Source: Hetaerina americana (taxonomy: Eukaryota > Arthropoda > Insecta > Odonata > Calopterygidae). Taken from it: a stretch of 64,000 nucleotides of DNA. The notes under the pieces were generated by a model. The model did no database searches. It saw only the letters and a program-made list of their open reading frames with translations, and was not told the origin of the DNA. Location of the stretch: assembly GCA_022747635.1 (NCBI GenBank), contig JAKTNV010000009.1, positions 65,303,677 to 65,367,676 on the forward strand. The letters run 5' to 3'. The translations under genes and the position numbers were made by a program. Position 1 is the first letter of the stretch; each line of letters starts with the position of its first letter. Below, one piece after another: positions 1-12,370 of the stretch.

Positions 1-139
1 ATAGGAAAGATTCTTCTCGTGAAAAATTACAATGAAACTATCATAAGGTTCATTGGACATACCCGAGCTGGTGTAGAAAGGAAGAATACTGACAATGACA
101 GAGGCAATAACATAAAATTAATGGACAACGAAAGAATTT

Positions 140-275
140 TTAACAAAATTAAAATATCACTGCGACAAATTCAAAGCGTACAAATCATTCGCCTTTACCG
201 GGATTCGTACCCGGATCCCTCGGATGTACGGTCGAGTGCTTCAGCCAGTTAAGCTACCGAGGCGTCCTCTTAAAC
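140..275 (-). repeat. SINE family C (tRNA-like head)
   Basis: Minus strand: cgcctcggtagcttaactgg, B box ggtacgaatcccg with a perfect 5-bp T-arm (ccggg/cccgg), then gaatgatttgtacgctttga, the family tail. Shared with copies at 16.2 and 48.4 kb. Confidence 0.7.
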
Positions 276-1200
276 ACTGAAAGTTGCATTGAAATAATGT
301 CAGCAAATGATGCCTTTAAAAGTTACTCCCGCGGTATCTCCAGTTTCTTGGAATTTGAAAATATCACGTTTTCCTCTAACATTACCATCTTAGGTAGCTG
401 CGAATAAGTGCGAAAAAACATGGTAGAATTTACAAACACTTTTACCGTGGCTTGAAGGATGTAAAATGGGCAAGGTATTGCCTACAAACGGAAGTTGAGC
501 GCGAACGGGTCTCTTATTCCAAACCTCGAGCTGGCCAGTCAGTCTTTAATCGCAAATATTGGCGGTTGTGCTGACGGGGATGTGCGAAAGGGATTATACC
601 TCAAAAACCTCCAACGCAAAACGTGAAAGGTGAACAGTAAGAAAAAGGGGAGAGCGAAAGTGAGATACGAGCGAGCGACGTGACGTCAATGCTTCAGACT
701 CAAATCCGACCCCAGCAGTGGGACGAGGAAACGGCTTGATTGACCGCAGCAGCGCGCTGCTTGCACCGTGCGTACTCCGCATGTGTGCGGCCAAAGCAGG
801 AGCAATGGAGTGAGGTAAAAAAAACCCGCAGGGCCATGATGCCTGAATGACAGGCAAGATCGACAGAAGTGGGGAAATGAGAAACGTGTTCAGGGTATCG
901 AACAGGCTTACGAGTTAGGGACTTTCACGGTTTCTGTGCCGGTTCTACTCCAAAATTTTCAGGCAAAATTTCTGTCTTGTTTGTAAGCTAGCAAAAAATA
1001 TTCATTTTAAAAATTATTTTTGGCAAAATAGCTTCCAATGTATTTTATTTATATGGTAACAATGGTAGGGTTTAGACATACCGTGCTAATCCGTATCAGG
1101 AGCCTGCGATGTTTTTGCATTTTTTTGTGAATGGATCCTTATTTACATTTACTTAAACCCTTCTCATACGTTTATTAAAATCAGGTAAATAATTATATTA
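276..1200. other. Intergenic, nothing recognised except a CRE-like site
   Basis: 590-860 is locally GC-rich with open frames on the minus strand that do not resemble any protein. A perfect TGACGTCA palindrome lies at 681-688. Confidence 0.5.
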
Positions 1201-1209
1201 TATACAGTG

Positions 1210-1420
1210 GAGACGTAGCCGATGTTACCTGGTGGTTGTTCGGCTACAAATCGGAGGGTCCCATGTTTAAATCCGGACTATTCCTACGGAATCCTGACCT
1301 GCGACATGCTGGTTACAAGCGGTGTGACATGCTGGTTACCTGATCAATATCAGCAGGAGGACCAACAAATAAACTAAGCACCCACTACCATTAATCAGTG
1401 AATTTCCCAAGTCGATGTGC
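1210..1420 (+). repeat. Possible tRNA-like SINE fragment
   Basis: ggtggttgttcggctacaaa followed by gtttaaatccgg resembles a decayed A/B box pair. Then gacatgctggttac is repeated twice (about 1,304 and 1,325). Weak. Confidence 0.35.
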
Positions 1421-2579
1421 TCAGCACCAATTGAGCGCAACCCCACCTATCAAACCAATGATCGAATGCAAACAGAGATAACGTGCACATTGAAACAAAC
1501 AATAATATTATATCATACTATTAAATAGGCGTTCGAAACAGGCAACGCCAGAAATAGCATAAGCACAAAAGGCTTAATAAGGAGAAAATAAAGAAGAATG
1601 AACTCTATACCTGTATTAACAACGTTGACAAATGTCGAAAAATAAAAAAAGCCGCATAAATTTAACTTATTCTGTCAGGGGAACCTGAAACTTCAACACA
1701 AAGGATCAAGTTTAACGCCAAACGTGGGCGTCCGAAACAATCCCGATAATCCAATTGGCGACCAGCTATTTTGAAAGTCGTAGGTACGTCCTGCTGACAT
1801 GCGCTGCGACTGCGTCTTTTCTGTGTATACTGGAAAATGACACGTTCCCGATCATCGCATTTATTCACCAAAAATTATCACATTAACAAACCTTGATACA
1901 ACCACGAAGTCTCAATGACTCTACCCAAACGGCACTGATGGGACCGCTGCTTGAGGAACAGCGGTCTGCACTTTCAAGATAGCCATTGTAAATATTGTTC
2001 CTGTTATCGATTCTCCATATGTCATCAAATATCCATACAGCTATTATTTACCTAGACGAAAAGTGATACTAGCTATTATACAAAATTAGGAATTAGGAAA
2101 GATAAGACGGAAACGAAATTTCAAACCAATATAGTACAGCCGTCCATTAGTTAGCTCCTTGCTTGCGTCTCGTTCAATGCCATGATCTTTTGTAAATTTT
2201 AAATGTCAGTTTTAAATAAATGCTTTCGTTGGAAGTCACGTAGGCGGGAAACATTACACACCTGGCTGACTAAATCGCATACAAGTTCTATTCGAACATT
2301 CAAACATGTTTCCCTTCACGGACAGTATTCAAGAATTACGTACATTTGTAAAAAAATTCATTAAATTGCAAATGGAAATAGTTTTTCCTAGGAAGCATGT
2401 AATTATAGAACAATTAACACTCATTACAAATGCAAAATAAATACCAATTAGTCGATCCGGTTGGAATGCTAACTCTAATATAGGGCAAGCGGGATGGGTG
2501 AAAGAAGAAAGCAGAAAACGTGGTCATTTTATTTATTCAAACGGTGGTGAAATTTAACTTACTATAACTAGAAAGTAAA
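1421..2579. other. Intergenic, nothing recognised
   Basis: AT-rich unique-looking sequence. Short open frames only; none resembles a known protein. Confidence 0.5.
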
Positions 2580-3335
2580 ATTATTTTTTGTCCCTATCTA
2601 CACATGTTGGCAGATGGATGGTTTGCGTTATTTGGCCCAACACCGTCGAGGACACGCGCCGTGGCCGGGGCCTTAAATACGCTGACGCGCAGCCACATCG
2701 CAAGTGGGCCCGGAGAAAAATTGGGGAGAAAGGGAACACGGCCGCGAAAAATCCGGGCAGGGGAAAGTCAACGAAAGAGAGAGAGAGAGATAGGTGGAGA
2801 GACCCTGGGCGACAATTTGTCTCCCTACCCTGACCCAGTGGGAAGAGGGGTATGATGGGAAAAGGGGGCGATGGGGAGAGAAACGGGAATGGGAAATGGG
2901 GTCGAAGGGAAAAAAACCCACGAGTTTGGGAGGGGGGAGGGAGAAGAAATAGAGATGTGGAAGAGACAGCGCGGAGAAGAGGGGGAATGAAGCAAAGAGG
3001 GGGACAGGGGGCATGGAGCTAACTGGCGCGGATTGCCTACCCAACATCGATGGCCCACTTCTCTCCACTTCTAGGGACTCCCTCTACCCGGCAATCGATC
3101 CAACCCTCTCCTCTCCATCCCTCCCCGTACGAACTGGTACCCCTTCCCCTCCCCTCTCCCACTCGCCACCCCCCCTGCGCCCTCCCTCCGAATCCTTCCA
3201 CTCTTTTACCCTCCCCTTGCTCCATTCCTGCCTAGATAGACCCTTTACGTCCACCCCCCCTCCCCCCGGACGGCATTCTTCGGCAGAGCGACAACAATTC
3301 GGCGAGCTTGTCGTCGAGTCTAGCGACTAAGACCC
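2580..3335. promoter_or_regulatory. CpG/GC-rich island with purine and pyrimidine tracts
   Basis: Starts with a CpG-dense block (about 2,640-2,760), then a strand-asymmetric purine tract (about 2,760-3,010, several G-runs), then a pyrimidine tract (about 3,050-3,280, many C-runs). Open frames here on both strands are low-complexity Pro/Ser or Gly/Arg products of the skew. A promoter-type island is possible, but no gene is attached in the window. Confidence 0.4.
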
Positions 3336-3599
3336 GTGCGATATTCCACCGTCCACCCTCGACATTGAGCCCCAGTAAGAGACAGCAGCTCACTTACAAA
3401 TGCTCGATTTTAAACATATCGAATCTAGGTCGACCACTATTGAAAGATCGAACTTACCTACACAATAAAAACTATGATCAACAAATTTACGGTGGCAGGA
3501 ATACTAAAGACGGTCGAACATTTTAGAATATAAATTTATTGTTATTATTGGTAGTATATTATTTTAGGTGGGTTATAGATGAACACCAAACGACATGGC

Positions 3600-5320
3600 T
3601 AAATTCCTTACCCTTCGTCTAACAAGAAACAGCCTGACACCGTACTCTACATTAAATTGTTCTTCAATGCCGCACGCTTTCTACCCCGCTGCATTCTATC
3701 CAACATGCCGATCCTTTCCTTGCCCTACCTGGCGGAGCCCTGCATTCTCCCCTCTCCCAGAATCTTCAACATTCCATCCACAGTAAAAATCCTCTGCATC
3801 TGCCTTTCCTGCCTCTTCTGGATTTCTCCTTACAATCCTCTCTCCTCCCTCAAATTGCCTAGTACTTCGTTTGTTTTTCTTTTCATTCATTTCACCTTTT
3901 CCATCCTACACGCCTGCGTTTCAAAAGCTTTCAACCTATTTCTATCATCTCATCTCAACGACCATGTTTCCGCGACGTGCCTAACCTCACCCCATACCAA
4001 AGTTTTCACGAGTCGATTTTAAATACGTATTCCCACTCACCATCCCTGTAATCAATTCCCTCCTCCTTGTGAAAGCTTATCTGTGCAATGCAATTTTCCT
4101 TTTTCTACCCCTACTACTTTAACCATCTTGGCCAAAAACAGTGATAAGATAGGTAAGCTGCTCCACCTCTTCTTGCTTTCGCCTCCCTATTTTCACAAGT
4201 AATTTATCCTGCCTCTTTCTCTAAAACGTCGCAATCTTTGCTTTGCCTACATTGATTCACACCTCACAATTATCAGACCGATTTCCTAATACACTCAGCA
4301 ATTATTTTAACCTTAACCCCTTAGCCAACTGGCTAACTAAAGCTTAATCTTTCGCAAATTCAACTGATTTTATGGATTCTCCACCGACTTTCATTCCTAT
4401 CTCCAGTTCTTCTTATGCCACTTTAATAGTTTCCTCCACAAATACGTTGAAAAGCCCAGATGATAATGGTCACTCCTGTCTGACCTCTCTTCCTAAAACT
4501 GCCCATCATGATTCCTCATGTGCAGTTTACGGATAAGACACCTATCCCTCTAATATACTCCTAGTTTCTGCAATACATTCGCCCTGCTGAACGACTTCTC
4601 AATACTTACGAAACAAAAAATACATCCAGATAGTAAGTCATATTCCTCTCGTTAAGCGACCTCAACACTGCTATGGCATTACGTGTACCTCTCCACTTCC
4701 TGAAACCAAACTTAACTCCCCTAAATAATGTTTTGCTTTCATCTCCATTATTTCATTGAAGATCATAAGTACCACCATATTCTCTGTCTAAATTTTCTCG
4801 CCTGATTTCTTCGCAATATAGATATATGTATTCTACATTCTGTTACATCTCTATAGAATCTTTACTGATTCAATCAGTAGTTTCCCTGCCAACTCTCACA
4901 TAATGTGTACGGAGTTCCCTCCATACCTCCTGACACCGCTTTCACTTTTCTGAACAGAGAATCCATTTACATTTAGATGTGTTTACATTCTTCATTTCGT
5001 TCTGTCTTCCGAATCAAGTCATTTGCAATCCATGGTTTCCTTGACCTTTTTCTATGTTCTGTTCCTATACTCTTGTTTGCTCCTTCCGATATGCCTTTAT
5101 TGAGGTATTTGAGATATTTAATGTCCTTGACTTCGTGCAACAAAATTCACTGGCTTGGTTTGTTCAAATTATTCAAACAAGACTAGGAAACTTTATAGCG
5201 ACGACAAATGAGATGGAAACAGCGCACAACTCTATCGGCGAAAGTAATTTTTTAGTGTCTCTACCGGTAATTGATTAATAAATCATACGTTATTTAATCA
5301 TACATAGTAGAATTAGGCGA
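3600..5320 (-). mobile_element. RTE-like LINE copy A (RT and C-terminal region)
   Basis: On the minus strand, from 3' to 5' of the element: GEIQKRQERQMQRIFTVDG and KERIGMLDRMQRGRK (C-terminal region, 3.65-3.9 kb), then VKFGFRKWRGTRNAI (RT fingers signature, about 4.7 kb). Long stretches match copy B at 17.2-19.5 kb at DNA level (for example gtctgataattgtgaggtgt). Many stops; a dead copy. Its upstream limit is uncertain. Confidence 0.7.
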
Positions 5321-5894
5321 GAGGAGGACTCCGCAAAAAGATGGAAGAGGGAAATCTACCAAAATAAAAACCCAATAGCAGGGTACACCATTAGTTAGGT
5401 GTTTATAAAAAATTCCATGGATACATACATATGAAGCATAATAATCTAAGATGAGGAAAGAAATGACAGCAAAAAAAGAAAAGATAAAAAGAAAAATAAT
5501 TTGTTACGCGTATTTCTAAAGAATGGCGACTGTTTAACGAACGGGACAAAACCGAAAACGAAAAATGCACCCGTCTTAGGGTTAGTGTGAAAATATAAAA
5601 TCCCGTTTAAATAGGGAACACTGGAGCAGAATAAAAACTCAATGGGGATATTCTACGGCAAAAAAGAGTGATGAACATTTTAATAAGAGGAAAAATGGGT
5701 GGAGCGAGAGAAACCCTAGAAAATTAAGTGAATTAATGCCCATAGTAATCGGTTTTTAGTAGCTCTTACGGAAAACCCCTAATCTTCAATAAAGGGTCAC
5801 ATAACCTTAAATCTCATCCGATATACTATATGATACATAAGTTGACCTCTACATAAACCCGAGGACTAAAAAATACTGCCCACCAGAATAAGTC
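5321..5894. other. Intergenic, nothing firm
   Basis: AT-rich. A possible mariner left terminus (agggtcacataacc at about 5,792) belongs to the next element but is too diverged to be sure. Confidence 0.4.
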
Positions 5895-6539
5895 CAAACT
5901 ACAGGGGACACTGGCGAAAGCCTTTCCACAGTATTTGAGTGGCAAAAGTTGTTTAAAGAGGGTAGGGAGCTCGTTGAAGACGACCATCGCTCCGGACGGC
6001 CGTCGACGGCAAGAACCGACACGAATGTGGACAGAGTGAGGACACTGCTGAACACAGACCGACACTTAACCAGTGAGGAAATTGCAGACCAGTTGGGTCT
6101 GTCTGCATCCAACGTCCAACGCATTATTTCACAGGATTTGGCCATGCGCAAGGTGTGCGCCAAGATGGTGCCGAAAATTCTGCCATGGCGCGCTCGTCGT
6201 CAGACAGCTCCTGGCCAAATACGGCGTTGCCACGTTGCCGCACCCGCCCTATTCTCCCAATCTGGCTCCACCGGACTTCTTCTTCTTCCCCCTGATGAAA
6301 AGACAGCTCAAGGGACGACGTTTTGACTCGATAAAGGCCGTTCAAGAGGCTTCGACGAGGGTCATCAACGGCATCCCCAAAGAAAATTTCCAGCGGGCGT
6401 ACGGGGAATGGGAGCAACGTTATACTAAGTGTGTAGCAGCTCAAGGAGCATACTTTGAAGATTATTAAGTTGATGTAAGTATATCGTCAATAAAATTCTT
6501 GTAAAAAAATCAGTCCTACCACTTTTGGGTGCGACCCTG
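5895..6539 (+). mobile_element. Mariner element with large internal deletion
   Basis: N-terminal transposase part: TGDTGESLSTVFEWQKLFKE, DDHRSGRPSTARTDTNVDRV and the second HTH (HLTSEEIADQLGLS), ending near MRKVCAKMVPKILPW. It then jumps to the C-terminus in a different frame: PYSPNLAPPDFFFFPLMKRQ to CVAAQGAYFEDY. The first two catalytic Asp regions are missing. Right terminus cttttgggtgcgaccctg is followed by TA at 6,540. Confidence 0.8.
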
Positions 6540-8399
6540 TATCACGTCCGCCAGGGATGGATGGTGCTTGAGAAGGTAGCAATATTTTTATAATATTATT
6601 TAATGATCTGACGATGATTACATAAAACATCATTCAATGTTTGACCTTAATATACGAAAAATACCAGTAAAATATTTTTTGTTATCTGATTAGATGAGTA
6701 CCTATTTTCTGTGTCCTGATATGAGAACGTATTGTGTGGATTTGCATAAAGATTCATACAAGTATAACACTAGTATAATCTAATCCCTTTGGTACATACG
6801 ACAGCTGACACCCAATATAACTGCAAATTAAGGCCAGAGTATCTACCCAAATTTTATTTGTACATATAGATACTTGAATTTTTAAGGAAAACTTCGGACA
6901 TATCTTAAACTTCAACAACTCCGAACTACCAACAATTATTACCAGACCGATGTTTTATGTGACATTTATTAATTAAAGGTCTGCTTAACATGGCTTACGG
7001 CACACATTATTCAAAATATTATGATAATATCGCAATGTTTACAATTATAATAGGCCCTAAGTGAGCAATAACATGAAGCACTGCATTTAAAATATTTTGC
7101 TACTAAAACATACTAATTTGCCAAACTATTACGTTATCAGGGACTTAGAATAGTTAATGTAAACATTAAGTTTTTCACTGGTCTACAGGTATTGGCACTT
7201 CTATTTGTAAGTAACCCCAGTAATATTGATTTTTATAGCTGGCTGGTCATACCGAAATAAAATACAAATAGTATCCGTTGGTACCGAATAACGGTGATCC
7301 CCCATCTCATTGTGGGAGAGGCAATATACGCGCCAGAATTTGGATTGTGCTCAACAGTTTCATGGAATTCCAAACTCACCATTCATTCGTCTCGACAAAA
7401 ATTTGCGCATTGAGCATTAGATTATGAATACAAGGAAGTGTCTGAATATGCCAATCCAGCATATTTATACTTCCTCCAGAATTGCAACGCTACGGTGCAC
7501 GGTATAAGTCTCTCTGAAACCGCAGATTTTACTCCAACCCCTTCTGTTCTCCCAGATTATCCCATCCCAACGCCGCTCACTAAATCTAGGGTCTATTTAT
7601 ACCTTGGTGTCGCAGGAAATGCAGAAAAATAGCACTGAGTAAAATAGAAATGAAACAGAACTGGGAAAATTATCGCATGAGCGGAACCTAGTAAAATAAA
7701 GATTTTAGAAAAACTCAAGAAGTCGCCCATAGCCGCCGCCCTCCTGCCCCCCCCCCCCCCCCCGCGTCGACAACATTCTTAAATGTCACGTTCGGTGATT
7801 GAATAATATCCTAAAAACCAAAAGAAAAATAAATACAATTAGGAAGGCGTTAAATGGGATGCGACTTGACAGAAATTACTCCTCGAGAACAATCGAAGCT
7901 TAGATTATTGAAAGGTTCGATGATATCGAAAATTTCACTCAAGGTCAGAAAAATAGCAATCACATTATAAGTAAAGGAAAATAATACCTTAACCTCACTA
8001 ATAACAGATGTGATCAATGAAAAACAAAATGCAGATGTTCCCAGAACCAGATTAGGTAAACGATATCAATCAACCAATGAAAAATCTCTGGAGAATATTT
8101 TGTTCCTATTATTCTGCAAGTCAACTCGTCAAATGCCAACTCTACTAACTTACTCCTGCTTTTGAGATTAAATCTTTCGATATATCATTCATCATTTATG
8201 GCAAAAAGGTATGTCAACCCATACGAACTTTAAATTTAAAATTTTAGTAAGAGGGTTAATTATCACTGTATTCAACTCTTATCGTTTCCCTAAAAATATG
8301 CCGAGGATTCCCTCTGCACACCACTTTACTCGTAAAGTTTGCTATGATGGTGCAGCCTTCCTGGGTGTCTTGCCTTGTCTTACATGTACTCCGGACTGT
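6540..8399. other. Intergenic, with 17-nt poly-C run
   Basis: AT-rich, no gene or transposon recognised. An uninterrupted run of 17 C at 7,747-7,763 is flanked by CpG-bearing gcgtcgac. Confidence 0.5.
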
Positions 8400-8722
8400 G
8401 ATACTCAGATCTAGTAGCAGTATTAAGGGGAGGCGACCGACAGCTGAGGTTATTTGCGCCATTAGGGAAGGACAGGAAAGGATGAAGGGTGGAGAGAAAC
8501 CCGGTGTCCGCACTAGTCGGTCGGCATTCTTTGCGAAAAGCGCCAAGGGGTCCGCAGCTTAAAGTCCCATCCGACGGACGGTGTACTCACTCAAAGTACC
8601 CTCCACAAAGCACCTTAAGTAGAGATCGAGATACCATTGAAAAATATTCAACAACGCCGGGATTTGAACCCGGGCCCTCTGGGTGGAGGCCAGCACGATA
8701 GCCACCGCATAATCTCGATCCC
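8400..8722 (-). repeat. SINE family A, near full length
   Basis: Read on the minus strand: tRNA-like head (gcggtggctatcgtgctggc ... gggttcaaatcccgg, with a strong T-arm), body with gagtgagtacaccgtccgtc and ccccttggcgcttttcgcaa, and a 3' end actgctactagat. Best-preserved copy of the family; relatives at 12.0, 37.0 and 37.7 kb. Confidence 0.8.
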
Positions 8723-10185
8723 CTTTAAAACCTAGCTTAGAGTCATTAAAAATTCGTCAGTTAGTAAATATCCGAATTTAAACACTATAAACTATTTAAA
8801 ATCTCCACCGATAATGCACCTGACCCAAAAATCATTTGGAAAATATCATTTTTAGGATATTCGGCAAAAATTAATATTTTGCTGTTGTTAATTAACAGAG
8901 AAATGTGACCATTTCATGTATTCCTTCTGAGATAATCTCGCACAACGTTTTGCTTATGATTCGAATTTCAATAGCTCTAAAGGAGGTATGTCGGGAATGG
9001 AGAAAATCACAACCGTATGCAATAAACCTGCTCTCCAGTGACCAAGATCAAACTGGTTAAAAATTAAAACTTTTACATTAAGAGTATCGATTTGGATAAA
9101 AATACTCCCTATCCTTTTTCAAAGATACTTTTTCTGCGTTATCTGATTCTTGCTACACGTAGACAATAAATCGAAGATTATCAAATAATAATAAAAATGT
9201 CAACTGCCACGGAAGCAAACAACCACGACCAACCTTCAACGCCAAAACACAGGCGTAAACAATGCCAAAATTATTTTTTAGAAAAGTATGACCATCATTA
9301 CCCTATAACATTTTAAGGACTAACCATTGAACTTCGGAGGGTTCATTAACCTGCACTGCCGGAAATGTGTCATCCGAAAATAGCTACCGTCGCAATCTGG
9401 TTGCGGTTCGGAGTCATGTTGAGGAATATATTTTAATTTCAAGAGGATAAGGACGCGCCAAATTACGCCGTGCTTACTATATCTTCTGGCCTTAACTGAA
9501 AATTTTCAAATGCAAACCCCAATGCACCTTAATTCATCACACTGGGTTTATACCAGTGCCTTTTAACAAACATTCTTTATCTTAAGATTCTGAAGTGATT
9601 CAACACCCTGAATTTTATAGGTTCTTCGGGTTATTATGCTCTACATCTAAACTTCATTACATTATTCCAGAAAGTAGCATTTGAAAAATCACATCAAATT
9701 TGTATTTTTAAGTAGTGTGCACTTAAAATTTCAGTTTCGATGACTTTTTATTCCAAATTCCCTACGACGAATGTTCGATCCCTTCAACATTCTCATATTC
9801 TCCACACTTACCAGACTTGAGGCATACTCGTAGACTGTTTCACGCAAACCGTTAATCAAAAACTGATAATAAGTTATGGAAGACCCAATTAGTATCACGG
9901 GATAAAATATTTTCGCGGTAAATATCCAGTTTGAAAACGTTGAATTTTCAGTCATTTCTTAATATTCAACATGAATTTAGCAGGACCGAAAAATTAGAAC
10001 GAGTCAACCGAAACATGATGTTTAGAAAAAGACTAAAAATTGATGATTTTACAGAGTATTCCAGGTAAAAAGTATAACTGGTAAGCATATTAATTAACTA
10101 AATCGCAACACGCAAACGAGCTTCGACGCATTAGCAGAATTTCAGCATCTTACAAGACCTGTCGAGTATATCAGAAAAATCGCAA
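8723..10185. other. Intergenic, nothing recognised
   Basis: AT-rich sequence with only short open frames lacking any known similarity. Confidence 0.5.
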
Positions 10186-10830
10186 GCGGTTTGATCATTG
10201 CTTCAGTTGAAATGCCTTCACATGGCTGACCACTACCGTGACGCTTCCCGATAACAGGCCCCTCTCTCGCCATCTCCCGCCATCCGGCACCGAGATACTC
10301 CCCAGACCGCAATCCCATCCCCCCCCCCCCTCCCCCGAACCACACACCACACTCAAATCAACGCCGCAGACGGGAGAACGGCGACGGAGAAAGATTAATA
10401 ACACCGACGCCCGAATTTCGGGACCGTGTTTTTCCCGGCGATGCACTGACATGGCAATTGGAAACCGCTCCTCTGGCACTCCGCAGTCATCCCTTTGGAA
10501 TGACCGGAGGGAGCGGCTGCGCCCACGTGTGCACCGGGTGTTCACGACGTGCGAGGAAGTTGTGCAAAAACACGTCATTGGCACGCTGGGACGGAAACGA
10601 CAAACATTTACACTCTACTTCGATAAAAGGCCGTCGACAACTAATGCACAGTGGCCAGTGTCCAGCTTTCCAAAGAAACCGCGACGCGAACTCATTCAAC
10701 TGCAAATATGAAATGCGGGGAAACATGGTAACTTCAGTATTCAGATTTAGCCGAATGAAGGACGTATTGTCGCAAAAGTTTGCATCCACCGCCCTTTCCC
10801 GGTCCGAGTTCAAACATATACATTTTCTGC
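10186..10830. promoter_or_regulatory. CpG-rich island without an identifiable gene
   Basis: About 0.6 kb with many CpG and GC-rich blocks in an AT-rich background. Open frames of up to 157 codons on both strands overlap one another, have skewed composition and resemble nothing, so I read them as consequences of GC content. C-run of 12 at 10,319-10,330. Could be a promoter for a transcript not otherwise detectable. Confidence 0.35.
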
Positions 10831-12029
10831 GTCACCGCTAAAATAGCAGGAAATTAAACTCTCATCAGTCGCCAATTTGGTGAGTATATATTTATTTCAA
10901 CTACGAAAGCCAAAAGATAAGTACGCAGGTTTCCAGAATTATACGATTTAATTCTTCATGGCCACGGTTTCCTTGCGAGTCATGATGATGCTGATTCGAA
11001 ATGAAAGATACGAATATGATAATGCAATAGAGATTGCATTGTTTTTTGTTTCTTTTCTTTAGAATGTTAAACAATTAAACCACTTATTATAATTTTAACT
11101 TCGCACATCAATTTTTGCAATGTCCAACAACTGCTCCCGATGGGGCAGAAAAAAATATGGTCTATTTTAATATTATTTCCGTGTATGCATGTAAATTTTG
11201 AATGGCCGGAGTGAAGCTGATCATAATCTAGACAGGTAAGATATTAAGTGATAAGGCATATTACAGCACTTTGAATTCAACATCTCTCCACCGAAGGTAA
11301 TAACAACCTAATTTATGTACGCTACACAATTTATACACGTTTATGTGAATGAGAATTGCGGAGTGTTCGGCCAAGCTATTTTTCGTACCATGTGCATACA
11401 AGTATATAGAATTATTTTCATTGAAAGGTAACAGTTATTAAATTTCATAACAAATTAGAGGCTAAAGATTTCAAACCAGACAACTGGGTATTTCTAAAGT
11501 TGAGCCAAAATGGTTGGTGTAGTCGGCTGGCACTTAACGCGCTGCCATCTTTAGCAATAGCCGTGGTATTTCCATGATAGCTAAGCAATTGGCGATAATT
11601 CTGCTTCTTTTACACTAAACGATAAAATGCAACACATTACGTCCTGCGAATGAGTTGAACAATGATGGAATGCTACAATGACGACCGCAGAACATTGCGA
11701 GAAAATAGTCTAGTTTAAAAAATTGTCAACGCGCTTCCCACTGTTCCCTCTGAACTTGAGGAGAGTATCGCAAATAACAACTGGATTCAGTACTCTTTAT
11801 AGATATATGGGGAAATAATTTTCCCAGTTCAAAAAAAAATGACATCTGAGGATGACATAAACACAATGGTAAATTTTTAGCAACATGCTGACACTGTAAA
11901 CGACTGGCTGAAGGCTACTCAAACTAGTAACATATGAAATCGGTGGCATTTTTTGAGTTTTTAATTTTTCCGATTTACCCAATGACCACAGAGTTACTGG
12001 AACTTGAGCATATACTCGTATGGTCATTT
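10831..12029. other. Intergenic, nothing recognised
   Basis: AT-rich; no repeats or coding similarity seen. Confidence 0.5.
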
Positions 12030-12370
12030 TCTGAGGATGCGATTAGTGTGGCGGTTAGTGATCCGGCTTTTCACCTCGAGGTACCGGATCGAATCCTGAT
12101 GGTGTACGAACTTTCGAGTTGTCCCGCTTCCTACTCGAATGCCACGCGGAGAACACCTCAAAGGAGTAATCGGACGTCGGGTGGGATGATGTTAAATTGT
12201 GAAAAACTTGTGCGTGCATATTTCGTTCAGAGTAGGCTAATGCCGACGCCGGGTTTCTCAATACCCTTCATCTATTCTTTGGAAATCCAACCTCTAACAA
12301 AATAACCACCCATTCCTATTGGCACAAATGAGATCGACCGTCGGTCACCTCCGCTAACAACTACAACTGT
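12030..12370 (+). repeat. SINE family A, diverged copy
   Basis: tRNA-like head (gtgtggcggttagtgatccg ... ggatcgaatcctg B box), body gtgggatgatgttaaattgt, then aatgccgacgccgggtttct and the 3' block cgaccgtcggtcacctcc shared with the 8.4-kb copy. Confidence 0.7.

Noticed and set aside
190..265. tRNA gene on the minus strand
   Set aside because: The acceptor stem pairs for only part of its length, and the same head-plus-tail unit recurs at 16.2 and 48.4 kb: a SINE.
594..857. 87-residue protein on the minus strand
   Set aside because: No homologous motif, GC-biased patch, no splice or start context to support it.
2673..3068. 131-residue Ser/Pro-rich protein on the minus strand, and neighbours
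   Set aside because: Product of the pyrimidine tract; several frames are open on both strands at once, as expected from the skew.
10238..10711. 157-residue protein, and the overlapping 129-residue frame on the other strand
   Set aside because: Both are compositionally biased, overlap each other and resemble nothing; explained by GC/CpG richness suppressing stop codons.
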